Source: Sphingomonas oligoaromativorans | Lineage (GTDB): Bacteria; Pseudomonadota; Alphaproteobacteria; Sphingomonadales; Sphingomonadaceae | Assembly: GCF_011762195.1 (NCBI RefSeq) | Contig: NZ_JAASQK010000003.1 | Location: 248,001-312,000 of the forward strand | Direction of reading: 5' to 3' | Length of the DNA stretch: 64,000 nucleotides | In this document: one piece after another, positions 16,316 through 24,879 of the stretch | How positions within the stretch are numbered: position 1 is the first letter of the stretch | Layout: every line of letters starts with the position of its first letter | Program-made: the position numbers and the translations under genes | The notes under the pieces: generated by a model | The model's input: the letters and a program-made list of their open reading frames with translations, nothing else | The model's database searches: none | What the model was told of the DNA's origin: nothing

Positions 16316-17005
16316 ATGACCGAAGCCGCCAAACCCTTCGCCGAACGCCATCACGAGCCGCGGGATGCGGGCGATGCGTTCGCATATGGAGTGACCAAGT
16401 TCCTCCGCTTCTTCGCCGACACGCTGTTCGCCCGCCGCTATGGCCACCGCGCGATCGTGCTGGAGACGGTGGCCGCCGTGCCGGGCATGGTCGGCGCGAC
16501 GCTCACCCATCTGCGCTGCCTGCGCCGCATGACCGACGATCATGGCTGGATCCGCACCCTGATGGAGGAAGCGGAGAATGAGCGGATGCACCTGATGACT
16601 TTCATCGAGGTGGCCCGGCCCAACCTGTTCGAGCGGATGCTGATCCTCGCGGTGCAGTGGCTGTTCTACATCGGCTTCTTCGCGCTCTATCTTCTGGCGC
16701 CGCGCGTGGCGCACCGGCTGGTCGGCTATTTCGAGGAAGAGGCGGTCGTCAGCTACACCCATTATCTCGCCGAGATCGACGCCGGCCGCCACGCCAATGG
16801 GCCGGCCCCCGCGATCGCCCGCCATTACTGGCATCTGCCGGCCGGAGCGACGCTGCGCGACGTGGTGCTGGTGATCCGCGAGGACGAGGCCCATCACCGC
16901 GACGTCAACCATGGCTTCGCGAGCGAGCTGGCCGGGGAAGCCGTCGATCAGGCCGATCACGCCCCCTATCCCGATCACGCCGCCGACATCCGCATGGCCG
17001 CCTGA
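16316..17005 (+). CDS. aox: alternative oxidase (di-iron ubiquinol oxidase)
   Basis: Membrane-associated, non-proton-pumping ubiquinol:oxygen oxidoreductase that bypasses complexes III and IV and resists cyanide and nitric oxide. 229 residues. All six di-iron ligands can be placed: E50 in LET, E89 and H92 in NERMH, E140 in FEEEA, and E191 and H194 in REDEAHH. The E50-E89-E140 spacings (39 and 51) equal those of the trypanosome enzyme as I recall it. Hydrophobic stretches near 105-130 fit monotopic membrane binding. The ATG at 16316 follows AAAGGGAG by eight bases. It stands alone, with an NsrR-like operator upstream. Confidence 0.93.
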   Translation: MTEAAKPFAERHHEPRDAGDAFAYGVTKFLRFFADTLFARRYGHRAIVLETVAAVPGMVGATLTHLRCLRRMTDDHGWIRTLMEEAENERMHLMTFIEVARPNLFERMLILAVQWLFYIGFFALYLLAPRVAHRLVGYFEEEAVVSYTHYLAEIDAGRHANGPAPAIARHYWHLPAGATLRDVVLVIREDEAHHRDVNHGFASELAGEAVDQADHAPYPDHAADIRMAA

Positions 17006-17024
17006 CCGGGCCGGCCTCAGGACG

Positions 17025-17048
17025 GGCGCCTTCCTTCGGGAGGGCGCC
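17025..17048. terminator. bidirectional hairpin terminator between aox and the DUF445 gene
   Basis: GGCGCCTTCC (17025-17034), loop TTCG, then GGAGGGCGCC (17039-17048), a 10-bp stem with one G-T pair, sits between two convergent stop codons. Confidence 0.6.
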
Positions 17049-17060
17049 TGTTCTGCCGTG

Positions 17061-18338
17061 TCAGAGCAGCCGGTCGACGATGTGGATGGCGAGGCCGACC
17101 AGCCCGCCCACCAGCGTGCCGTTCACCCGGATATATTGGAGGTCGCGGCCCACCGCCTGCTCCAGCCGGTTGGTGACGGTCACGGCATCCCAGCCGCGCA
17201 CAGTGTCCGACACGAGCCGCACGATGCCGTCGCCATAGGCCGCCGCCACGCCCACCGCCGCCCGCCTGGCGAAGATGTTGATGGTGCGGGCGAGGCGGGG
17301 CTCGCTCTGGAGCGTGGCGCCCAACTGGCGCAGCGCCTCGCCTAGCCGCCCGGCCATCGCCGCGTCGGGATCGCGCGCGCCCTTCAGCAGCGCGAGCCGC
17401 GCCTGACCCCACAGCCCATCCAGCCACGCACCGACCGCCGGGCTGTCGATCACCTCGTCCTTGAAGGCGTTGACCTTCTGCTGGAGCGCCTCGTCCTCGC
17501 GCAGGCGTCGGGCGAGGTCGATCAGCCCGGCCTCGGCCTTGTCGCGCAACGGATGGTCCGGGTCGGTCGCGACCTCGTCGATCAGGCGGTAGAGGCCGTC
17601 GAGGATCTTGTTGGCCAGCGTCTCGTCGAGGCCCGTCCAGCGCAGCACCGATCCGGCGCGCTCGCTAATCATCGCGCGGATGACATCCTCGTTGGCGAGC
17701 AGCGCGCGGCCCAGCCAGTCGATCGCGCCGTCGAGGATGGGGATGTGCCGATCCCGGTCGATCGCGGCGTCAAGCGCCTGCCCCAGGATCGGGGCGACAT
17801 CGAGCGCGCGCAGCTTCTGCGCGGCGGCGGAGCGGACCATGCCGCCCAGCCGCTCGGCATCGAGCGCGCCGACGATATCCGCGATCAGGCGCGAGGCGCC
17901 GATCCTGAGGCGGCTGGCCTCCTCGGCCCTCGCGCCGGGGGCGGCGAGGAAGCGCCCGGCCGCGCCCGCCAGATCGAGCCTGCGCATCCGCCGCGCCACC
18001 ACCGAGGGGATCAGGAAATTCTGCCGCAGGAAGGCGGCGAGGCTGTCGCCGATCCGATCCTTGTTGCGCGGGATGATCGCGGTGTGCGGAATCGGCAGGC
18101 CGAGCGGATGGCGGAAGAGCGCGGTGACGGCGAACCAGTCGGCCAGCCCGCCCACCATCGCGGCCTCGGCGAAGGCGCGGACATAGCCCAGCGCGGGATG
18201 GTGCGGCTCCAGCGCGCGCGCGCCGAGATAGAGCGCTGCCATCGCCAGCAGCAACCCGCCCGCCACCCTGCGCATGGTGGCGGCGCCGTTGTCGGACAGG
18301 GAAACGCGGTGTCGGGCCAAGGACGCTACGCTCGTCAT
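17061..18338 (-). CDS. DUF445 family membrane protein
   Basis: 425-residue protein of the DUF445 family (YjiN in E. coli), function unknown. It has one N-terminal membrane segment (about residues 24-42), the family motif MVGGLADWFAVTALFRHPLGLPIPHTAIIP-type region near 60-90 (seen as GGLADWFAVTALFRHPLG), a long helical soluble part, and a C-terminal hydrophobic segment (NGTLVGGLVGLAIHIVDRLL). It is convergent with aox and lies 31 bases after the RND permease start side of the next operon on the same strand. The family name is secure, the role is not. Confidence 0.9.
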   Translation of the reverse strand: MTSVASLARHRVSLSDNGAATMRRVAGGLLLAMAALYLGARALEPHHPALGYVRAFAEAAMVGGLADWFAVTALFRHPLGLPIPHTAIIPRNKDRIGDSLAAFLRQNFLIPSVVARRMRRLDLAGAAGRFLAAPGARAEEASRLRIGASRLIADIVGALDAERLGGMVRSAAAQKLRALDVAPILGQALDAAIDRDRHIPILDGAIDWLGRALLANEDVIRAMISERAGSVLRWTGLDETLANKILDGLYRLIDEVATDPDHPLRDKAEAGLIDLARRLREDEALQQKVNAFKDEVIDSPAVGAWLDGLWGQARLALLKGARDPDAAMAGRLGEALRQLGATLQSEPRLARTINIFARRAAVGVAAAYGDGIVRLVSDTVRGWDAVTVTNRLEQAVGRDLQYIRVNGTLVGGLVGLAIHIVDRLL

Positions 18339-18369
18339 GCCCCCTTCAAGGCGCGAGGCGGCAGAAGGT

Positions 18370-21300
18370 TCATTCCGCCGCCTGGCTCACGTTGATTGGA
18401 TGCGGGCCGGTCGCCTGGCCATGGCCGTGCTGGCCGCCGGTGGTGAACACGCGGCGCGCCCACGGCCCGATCCGGCGCTCGAACCCGTCGGCGAGGCTGA
18501 AGGCCGCCGGCACGATCACCAGCGTCAGCATCGTCGAGCAGATCAGGCCGCCGATCACGGTCACCGCCATCGGCTGGTTCCACGAGCCGTCTCCGCTGAT
18601 CGAAAGCGCGGTCGGGATCATGCCGGCGACCATCGCCACCGTGGTCATGATGATCGGCTGGGCGCGCTTGTGCCCGGCTTCCATGATCGCCTCGAACTTG
18701 GGCGTGCCGCGGGCCATCTCCTCGATCGCGAAGTCGATCAGCAGGATCGAGTTCTTGGCGACGATGCCGAGCAGCATCAGCACGCCGATCAGCACCGGGA
18801 GCGAATCCGCCATGCCGGCGATGTGCAGCGCAAGCGCACCGCCCAAGGGCGCCAGCAGCAGCGAACTCAGGTTCACGAACGGCGGCACCACCCGCTTGTA
18901 GAGCAGCACCAGCACCGCGAAGACGAGCAGGATGCCGGAGGCGAGCGCGATCACGAAGTTGGTAATCATCTCGGCCTGCCACTTGGCATCGCCATAATTG
19001 GGCCGCTCGACGCCGTCGGGCAGGTGGGCGACCGCCGGCAGCGCGTAGATCTTCTTCATCGCGTCGCCCGCGACCACGCCCGGCGCGAGGTCCGCCGAGA
19101 TCAGCAGGCGGCGCTCCTGATTGTAGCGGCGGATCTGCGACGGGCCTTCGCCGAAGCCGATATCGGCGACGACGCGCAGTGGCACCGATCCGCCCCGCGT
19201 CGTCGGCACCGGCAGGTTCTGGATGGTCGAGAGATCGCGGCGGCTGTTCTCGTTGATGACCACGCGGATCGGGATCTGGCGGTCGGAGAGCGAGAACTTC
19301 GCCACGTTCTGGTCGATGTCGCCCAGCGTCGCGATGCGGATCGCGGTGGACAGCGCCTGCGTCGACACGCCCATGTCGGCGGCGAGATCGAAGCGCGGCT
19401 TGATGATGAGTTCGGGCCGCGGCAGATCGCCTTCGACGCGCGGAGCGACGATCTCGGAGATGCCCTTCATCTGGGCCACCACCTTGTTGGCGGCGTCTTC
19501 CAGCTTGTCGGGATCGTCGCTGGCGAGCAGCAGCGAGATGTCGCGACCGCCACCGCCCGACTGCGACTGGAAGTTGATGCGGGCGTCCGCGATCTTGTTG
19601 AGCACCGGCGCGAGATCGCGCTCGAACTGGATTGAGGTGCGCTTGCGGTCCTTCCTCAGCGTGATGAAGATCGTCGCATTGCCGACGCGGATGCTTTCGA
19701 AGGCGGCGGCGACCTCGGGCTGCTGGCGGACCAGCGCCGCGGTCTTGTCGGCGACGGCCGTGGTCTGTTCCAGCGTCGCGCCGGGCACGAGCTGGATCTT
19801 CACCTGGCTGAAGTCGAAATTGAGCGGCGGCTGGAACTGGAAGGACAGCGTCGCGAAGGAGAAGACGGTCGCCACCAGCGCCGCCGCGCCGCCCGCCATC
19901 GTCCACCAGCGATGCTTGAGCGACCAGCGCAGCACCTTCATGTAGCGCCGCATCATCCAGCTTTCGCCATGCTCCTGCGCGCCGTGGGCCTCCAGGAAAT
20001 AGGCGGCGACCATTGGCGTCACGAGACGCGCGACGGCAAGGCTCATCAGCACCGCGGCGACGACGGTCAGGCCGAAATTCTTGAAGAACTGCCCGGCGAC
20101 GCCCGGCATCAGGCCGACCGGCAGGAACACGGCCACGATCGAGAAGGTGGTGGCGACGACGGCGAGGCCGATCTCGTCGGCGGCGTCGATCGCCGCCTGA
20201 TAGGCGGTCTTGCCCATCCGCATGTGGCGGACGATATTCTCGATCTCCACGATGGCGTCGTCGACCAGCACACCCGCCACGAGACTCAACGCCAGCAGCG
20301 TCATGCCGTTGAGCGTGAAGCCCAGCAGGTCCATCGCCCAGAAGGTCGGGATCGCGGAGAGCGGGATGGCGAGCGCGGAGATCACCGTCGCGCGCCAGTC
20401 GCGCAGGAAGAAGAACACCACCACGACCGCCAGCACCGCGCCCTCGATCATCGCGTGGATGGCCGACTTGTACTGCATCTTGGTATAGTCGACCGAGGCG
20501 TAGAGCTGGGTGAAGTGGACCCTGGGATTGTCCTTCTCGATCTGCTTCAGGGCCTTCATCGCCTCGTCGTAGACGGTGACGTCCGAATAGCCCTTGGCCT
20601 TCTGGAGATCGAAGCTCAGCACCTGCCGGTCGTTCATCTTCGCGAGCTTGCGCTGCTCGGCGTAGCTGTCCTTCACGGTGGCGATGTCGGCGAGCTTTAT
20701 CATGCGGCCGGCCGAGATCTGGATCTGCTTCTGGCTCAGCGCATAGGCATCCTTGGCGTTGCCGAGCACGCGGACCGACTGTTCGGCGCCGGCGATCTCG
20801 GCGCGGCCGCCGGCGGCGTTGAGGTTCATCGCCATGAGCTGGGCGTTGACCTGGCTGGCGGTGACGCCCTGCGCCTGCATCCTGGCCGGATCGAGCACGA
20901 CGCGGATTTCGCGCGTCACGCCGCCCGAACGCTCGACCTGCGCCATGCCGGAGATCGACAGCAGGCGGCGCGCGATCGTGTTGTCGACGTACCAGGAGAG
21001 CTGTTCGAGCGTCATGCCGGTCGATTCCACCGACATGAAGGCGATCGGATCGCCGTCGATGTCGACGCGGCTGACCTGCGGCTCGAGGATGCCGTCCGGC
21101 AGGTCGGAGCGGATGCGCGACACGGCCTCGCGCACGTCGTTGACGGCGCGGTCCACCGGGGTGCCGATGGTGAACTGGACGAAGGTGGAGGACGAGCCCT
21201 CGGTGATCGTCGACTGGATTTCGTCGACCCCCGAGATGCCGCGCACGGCGGCCTCGACGCGCTGCGTGACCTGCGTCTCCAGCTCGGTCGGCGCGGCGCC

Positions 21301-21459
21301 TGGCTGGCTGATGTCGACATTGACGCCGGGGAAGCTGATATCCGGGTTATTGTTCACGTCCATCCGCATGAACGCGATGATGCCGGCCAGCGTCAGCGCC
21401 GCGAACAGCACCAGCGACGGCACCGGATTGCGGATCGACCAGGCGGAGATGTTACGCAT
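18370..21459 (-). CDS. RND efflux transporter permease (HAE1/HME-like) of pump 1
   Basis: Inner-membrane proton-driven pump of the AcrB superfamily, 1029 residues, twelve membrane segments with two large periplasmic loops. The start is MRNISAWSIRNPVPSLVLF; the TM4 proton-relay aspartates are in AGVLVDDAIVEIENIVRHM and the TM10 lysine in LLGIVAKNSILLIDFAIE. It resembles the shorter multidrug-type permeases (MdtB/MexB relatives) more than metal pumps. The adaptor gene lies 30 bases upstream. No outer-membrane channel gene is adjacent, so a shared TolC-type protein must be encoded elsewhere. Confidence 0.93.
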   Translation of the reverse strand: MRNISAWSIRNPVPSLVLFAALTLAGIIAFMRMDVNNNPDISFPGVNVDISQPGAAPTELETQVTQRVEAAVRGISGVDEIQSTITEGSSSTFVQFTIGTPVDRAVNDVREAVSRIRSDLPDGILEPQVSRVDIDGDPIAFMSVESTGMTLEQLSWYVDNTIARRLLSISGMAQVERSGGVTREIRVVLDPARMQAQGVTASQVNAQLMAMNLNAAGGRAEIAGAEQSVRVLGNAKDAYALSQKQIQISAGRMIKLADIATVKDSYAEQRKLAKMNDRQVLSFDLQKAKGYSDVTVYDEAMKALKQIEKDNPRVHFTQLYASVDYTKMQYKSAIHAMIEGAVLAVVVVFFFLRDWRATVISALAIPLSAIPTFWAMDLLGFTLNGMTLLALSLVAGVLVDDAIVEIENIVRHMRMGKTAYQAAIDAADEIGLAVVATTFSIVAVFLPVGLMPGVAGQFFKNFGLTVVAAVLMSLAVARLVTPMVAAYFLEAHGAQEHGESWMMRRYMKVLRWSLKHRWWTMAGGAAALVATVFSFATLSFQFQPPLNFDFSQVKIQLVPGATLEQTTAVADKTAALVRQQPEVAAAFESIRVGNATIFITLRKDRKRTSIQFERDLAPVLNKIADARINFQSQSGGGGRDISLLLASDDPDKLEDAANKVVAQMKGISEIVAPRVEGDLPRPELIIKPRFDLAADMGVSTQALSTAIRIATLGDIDQNVAKFSLSDRQIPIRVVINENSRRDLSTIQNLPVPTTRGGSVPLRVVADIGFGEGPSQIRRYNQERRLLISADLAPGVVAGDAMKKIYALPAVAHLPDGVERPNYGDAKWQAEMITNFVIALASGILLVFAVLVLLYKRVVPPFVNLSSLLLAPLGGALALHIAGMADSLPVLIGVLMLLGIVAKNSILLIDFAIEEMARGTPKFEAIMEAGHKRAQPIIMTTVAMVAGMIPTALSISGDGSWNQPMAVTVIGGLICSTMLTLVIVPAAFSLADGFERRIGPWARRVFTTGGQHGHGQATGPHPINVSQAAE

Positions 21460-21489
21460 CGCTCTTGTCCCGTCCTCGATCGTCGGCCG

Positions 21490-22656
21490 TCAGTTCGCGC
21501 GCTTCAGGTCGGGGATGACCTTCTCGCCGGGATTGAGGAAGGCCCCGGCCGAATAGACCACCCGCTCGTCGCCGCTAAGGCCCGAGAGGATCGCGATCCC
21601 CGTATCCGACACGTCGCCGATCTTCACGCCGCGGCGCGCGACCATGTTGTTCTTGTCGATCACATAGACATAATTGCCCTGCGCGTCGCTCAGCACCGCC
21701 GATTCCGGCAGCACCGGCGCCTGGACGTGCTGGGCCGAGAAGATGGCCGTGGCGAAGCCGCCGGGGCGCAACTCGGGCGAATAGGCGAGCTGCACGCGCG
21801 CCACGCCCTGCCGGGTCGTCGGGTCGATGATCGGCGACACCTGCCACACCGTGCCGGTGAAGCTCCTGGACGCGCCGACCGGCGTCACGGTGACGGGCAT
21901 CCCCACCTTCACGTCCGCCAGATCCTGCTCGGCGAGCTTGGCCTGAAGTTCCAGCACGCCATCCATCGCGACCATGAACAGGGCGGACGAGCCCGAGCTG
22001 ACGATCTGCCCCGGCTCGACGTTGCGTTCGAGGACGAGGCCCGCCGACGGCGAGCGGATGTCGAGCCGGCCGAGGCGCGCCGCCATCTCGCGATACTGCG
22101 CCTGGGCGAGCTTCACTTTGGCGTTGGCGGCGTCGCGGGTGGCGGTGCGCTGGTCGATGTCGGCCTTGCTGATGAAACCGCGCGAGACGAGCGCGAGCGC
22201 CCGGTCGAGCTGGGTCTGGGCGAGCTTGGCGTCGGCCTGGGCCGAGGTGATCTGCGCCTGCATCTGGCTGGTCTGCGCGGCCTGCACGGCGGGATCGACC
22301 GTCGCGAGCGTCTGCCCCGCCTTCACCCACTGGCCGGCGTCCACCAGCACACGGCTCACCATGCCGCCTTCGCCCGCCACGCCCACCGGCATGGCGCGCT
22401 TGGCCTGGAGGTTGCCGGTGGCGGTGGTGGTCGCGGCGACGGAGATGCGGCCGGGCACGATCACCGTGACGGTGGGCACCGAAGGCCCGGACGCGGCAGG
22501 CTTGTTGTGTCCGCGCCCGAATGCGAGCCCGAGCACGACGATGAGCGCGATCGACACGCCCGCGATCAGGATCAGGCGGCGCCGGCGGGTGGTCGTGCTG
22601 TTGTCGGGCGCCGTCTCGTCGACGTCATCGCTCCACCCGCCATGCTCGTAATTCAT
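21490..22656 (-). CDS. RND efflux periplasmic adaptor subunit of pump 1
   Basis: Membrane fusion protein linking the permease to an outer-membrane channel. 388 residues: an N-terminal cytoplasmic tail (MNYEHGGWSDDVDETAPD), one anchor helix (LILIAGVSIALIVVLGLAF), a barrel-sandwich domain (VLVDAGQWVKAGQTLATVD), an alpha-hairpin, and beta-barrel and membrane-proximal domains. Start at 22656 is supported by GAGGGG directly upstream. Transcribed as a pair with the permease from a promoter that carries the dyad at 22703-22719. Confidence 0.92.
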   Translation of the reverse strand: MNYEHGGWSDDVDETAPDNSTTTRRRRLILIAGVSIALIVVLGLAFGRGHNKPAASGPSVPTVTVIVPGRISVAATTTATGNLQAKRAMPVGVAGEGGMVSRVLVDAGQWVKAGQTLATVDPAVQAAQTSQMQAQITSAQADAKLAQTQLDRALALVSRGFISKADIDQRTATRDAANAKVKLAQAQYREMAARLGRLDIRSPSAGLVLERNVEPGQIVSSGSSALFMVAMDGVLELQAKLAEQDLADVKVGMPVTVTPVGASRSFTGTVWQVSPIIDPTTRQGVARVQLAYSPELRPGGFATAIFSAQHVQAPVLPESAVLSDAQGNYVYVIDKNNMVARRGVKIGDVSDTGIAILSGLSGDERVVYSAGAFLNPGEKVIPDLKRAN

Positions 22657-22702
22657 GCCCCTCACCCGATATCCTGCCTCGCCCTATAGGGCGTCCCACT
22701 GG

Positions 22703-22719
22703 TGTATTATATGAATACA
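22703..22719. promoter_or_regulatory. dyad in the promoter of RND pump 1
   Basis: TGTATT (22703-22708), spacer ATATG, AATACA (22714-22719): a perfect 6-bp inverted repeat in an AT-rich patch 47 bases upstream of the adaptor start. Size and position suit a TetR-type operator; no TetR gene is adjacent. Confidence 0.45.
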
Positions 22720-22894
22720 TCACTAGGCGCAAGCGATGGATAAGGAGAAGCCGTGGCTTTTCGGGCGGGGCTTCATTCTCCCCCAAAAGAGGTGAATGAT
22801 CGCTGTCGGCGCCGTTCAGCCACGGTTCGGCCGCGGATCGGCACGGAACGTCGCATGTCCGGGCAGGGTCCGCCCGGTTTTGGGGAGTATCTCT

Positions 22895-23611
22895 ATGAAG
22901 GCCATGCTGCTGCCTGCGCTCGCGATCGCCACCACGATGGCGCTGCCCGTCGCCGCCCGCGCCGACGAGCCGGCGACCGTGCCGATCGCGGGCACCCGGC
23001 TCGACATCAGCGCCGAGGGCGAGGTGACGCGCGCGCCCGACATGGCGACGATCGGCGCCGGGGTGACCACCCAGTCGTCGAGCGCGGCCTCGGCGATGGC
23101 GGACAATGCGAAGCGCTTGGCGGCGGCGGTGGCGGCGCTCAAGCGCGCGGGCGTGGCCGACAAGGATATCCGCACGTCCTCGCTCAGCCTCCAGCCGCAA
23201 TATCGCTATGCCGAGGGGCAGGCGCCGGTCATCACCGGCTATCAGGCGTCCAACCAGCTCAGCATCGTCTTCCACGACATCCAGCGGGCGGGGCCGATCC
23301 TCGACGCGCTGGTCGGGCAGGGCGTGAACCAGATCAACGGGCCGGATTTCGGCATCGAGCATCCCGAGGCCGCGCTCGACGAGGCGCGGACGCAGGCGCT
23401 CCAGAAGGCGCGGGCGCGGGCGGATCTTTATGCCAGGGCGGCCGGGATGGGCGTGAAGCGGATCGTCGCGATCAGCGAGGCGGGCGGCTACAGCCCGCCG
23501 GCGGCCCCGCGCCCGATGATGATGGCGCGGATGGACAAGGCCTCGACCGAGCTTCAGCCCGGCGAGCAGAAGGTCAACGTGTCGCTGAACGTCACCTTCG
23601 AGCTTCAGTGA
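22895..23611 (+). CDS. SIMPL domain protein (DUF541, YggE-like), periplasmic
   Basis: 238-residue exported protein with a signal peptide (MLLPALAIATTMALPVAARA) and one SIMPL/DUF541 domain: the opening ISAEGEVTRAPDMATIGAGV, the middle TSSLSLQPQYRYAEGQAP, and the end KVNVSLNVTFEL are typical of the E. coli YggE family. Members are linked to oxidative stress tolerance and outer-surface proteins, but the biochemical role is unknown. The ATG at 22895 precedes the signal peptide; GGGGAG lies ten bases upstream. It is divergent from RND pump 1. Confidence 0.88.
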   Translation: MKAMLLPALAIATTMALPVAARADEPATVPIAGTRLDISAEGEVTRAPDMATIGAGVTTQSSSAASAMADNAKRLAAAVAALKRAGVADKDIRTSSLSLQPQYRYAEGQAPVITGYQASNQLSIVFHDIQRAGPILDALVGQGVNQINGPDFGIEHPEAALDEARTQALQKARARADLYARAAGMGVKRIVAISEAGGYSPPAAPRPMMMARMDKASTELQPGEQKVNVSLNVTFELQ

Positions 23612-23665
23612 TCCGACGGGGGAGGCGCACCGGCGGGCGCGCCTCCCGAACTTCGCGAGGGACGA

Positions 23666-23920
23666 TCAGCGGACCGAGCCGCGACGCACCAGATTGACGA
23701 TCGCGAGCAGGATCACCGCGCCGATGAACGCCTCGATGAGCGCGGTCAGCGAGAAGTCCATATTGTTCATGTCATGGTTGAAGATGATGCCGCCGATGAA
23801 GGCGCCCACGATCCCGACCACGATGTTGAGGATGATGCCCTGCTGAGCGTCGGTCCGCATCAGGATGCTCGCCAGCCAGCCGATGACGCCGCCCAGAACC
23901 AGCCAGATGATGATTGCCAT
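23666..23920 (-). CDS. GlsB/YeaQ/YmgE family small membrane protein
   Basis: 84-residue protein with three hydrophobic helices and the family glycine motifs: MAIIIWLVLGGVIGWLASIL, then GIILNIVVGIVGAFIGGIIF, then ALIEAFIGAVILLAIVNLVR. Members are stress-associated inner-membrane proteins often called transglycosylase-associated; no enzymatic role is established. It has a strong ribosome site (GGAGGAGGG). It is a single gene, convergent with the SIMPL gene. Confidence 0.9.
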   Translation of the reverse strand: MAIIIWLVLGGVIGWLASILMRTDAQQGIILNIVVGIVGAFIGGIIFNHDMNNMDFSLTALIEAFIGAVILLAIVNLVRRGSVR

Positions 23921-24024
23921 TTTACCCTCCTCCGGCGCCGTTCGGTGTTGTTTCCTCCAAACGGTGCTGCTGGGAGTTGATACGCATGGCCAACGATTAC
24001 GTTCCTGATCGGGGCCATATGCGA

Positions 24025-24056
24025 ACGGCCGCCCGCGCGGGTGCGCGGGCGGCCGT
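24025..24056. terminator. strong hairpin downstream of the sciP-like gene
   Basis: ACGGCCGCCCGCGC (24025-24038) and GCGCGGGCGGCCGT (24043-24056) form a perfect 14-bp stem with the loop GGGT, 27 bases after the stop of the gene at 24083. No T-run follows on the minus strand, so termination is inferred from the stem alone. Confidence 0.65.
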
Positions 24057-24082
24057 CTGCTGAAACGCCGCGGAAGAGGGCG

Positions 24083-24382
24083 TCAGTATTTCTGCTGGCG
24101 TTCGTACACCGAGCGATAATGCTGGATGCGCGTCACGCGCAGGCCCGGCATCCCCGAACGGTCCACCGCGCGCTGCCAGCTCGCGAATTCCTCCAGGCTG
24201 AGCCGATACCGGTCGCAAACCTCGTCCACGGTCAGCAGCCCCCCGTTGACGGCGGCCACCACCTCCGCCTTGCGACGCACGACCCAGCGCTGCGTCTCGG
24301 GCGGCGGAAGGCTGTCCAGCGTCAGCGGCTCGCCGAGCGGTCCGATAACCTGTGCCGGGCGAATCTTCTGGTTCTCGATCAT
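24083..24382 (-). CDS. sciP: SciP-like CtrA inhibitor (DUF1153 helix-turn-helix protein)
   Basis: 99-residue protein matching DUF1153, the family of Caulobacter SciP, which binds CtrA and DNA and restrains CtrA-driven transcription in G1. Visible signatures are VIGPLGEPLTLDSLPPPETQ at the N-terminus, RWVVRRKAEVVAAVNGG, the helix-turn-helix LTVDEVCDRYRLSLEEFASW and the basic end GMPGLRVTRIQHYR. Length and motifs fit well. Function as a CtrA inhibitor here is inferred from the family. A dyad (24432-24451) lies in its promoter; a small orphan gene precedes it on the same strand. Confidence 0.88.
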   Translation of the reverse strand: MIENQKIRPAQVIGPLGEPLTLDSLPPPETQRWVVRRKAEVVAAVNGGLLTVDEVCDRYRLSLEEFASWQRAVDRSGMPGLRVTRIQHYRSVYERQQKY

Positions 24383-24431
24383 CTACACCTCGAACTGGGC
24401 CATGGGCCGACGACGCTCCCCCGTCGTGTTG

Positions 24432-24451
24432 GGTGATCCTTACGCATCACC
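24432..24451. promoter_or_regulatory. dyad in the sciP-like gene promoter
   Basis: GGTGAT (24432-24437), eight bases, ATCACC (24446-24451), about 50 bases upstream of the start codon at 24382. It is short, so it could be chance or an autoregulatory site. Confidence 0.3.
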
Positions 24452-24464
24452 GGTTGAAAGAACG

Positions 24465-24764
24465 CTAAAATGCCAAGGTAAAGCCCGGCTTCATCAAGCT
24501 TGATCGAACCTTTCCGGCCGCCGCATGGGCCACGCGGGGATGGAAGCTGCCCTGAAGCTGCGCCGCCGCCGTGGCATCGCGCCCGGAGAAGATTTCCACG
24601 AGCGCGCTCACCGAATCACCGAAATGCGCCTGGCGCTGCTGCGCCATCCTCTCCGCCAGCACGGCGGTGCGCGTCGATGCCTGGGTGACGGCCGCGCCTG
24701 CGATCAGCAGCGCATGATCGAGCGGAAGCTCGTTCGGCATGGCGGCGATTCGATTGGGGTCCAT
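24465..24764 (-). CDS. hypothetical protein, about 99 residues
   Basis: I do not recognise it. The product begins MDPNRIAAMPNELPLDHALL and is mostly alpha-helical, alanine-rich and without membrane segment or signal; TRTAVLAERMAQQRQAHFGD may form an amphipathic helix. A GTG at 24773 would add three residues. It lies 82 bases upstream of the sciP-like gene on the same strand and may share regulation with it. The case for a real gene rests on frame and position only. Confidence 0.5.
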   Translation of the reverse strand: MDPNRIAAMPNELPLDHALLIAGAAVTQASTRTAVLAERMAQQRQAHFGDSVSALVEIFSGRDATAAAQLQGSFHPRVAHAAAGKVRSSLMKPGFTLAF

Positions 24765-24879
24765 AAGCAGCACCGCATCGTGGAGGGGGCTCCGAGGCTA
24801 GGGCTGGGATGGATAACGATTGGTAAACGCGGGTGCGCTTTTGCCGTGCGGGCCGGAATCGGCTATGGGCGCCGCCATC

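Noticed and set aside
24460-24485. CtrA box before the sciP-like gene (TTAA-N7-TTAA)
   Set aside because: Best match is TTTA-N7-ATTT, only five of eight consensus bases, not enough to claim.
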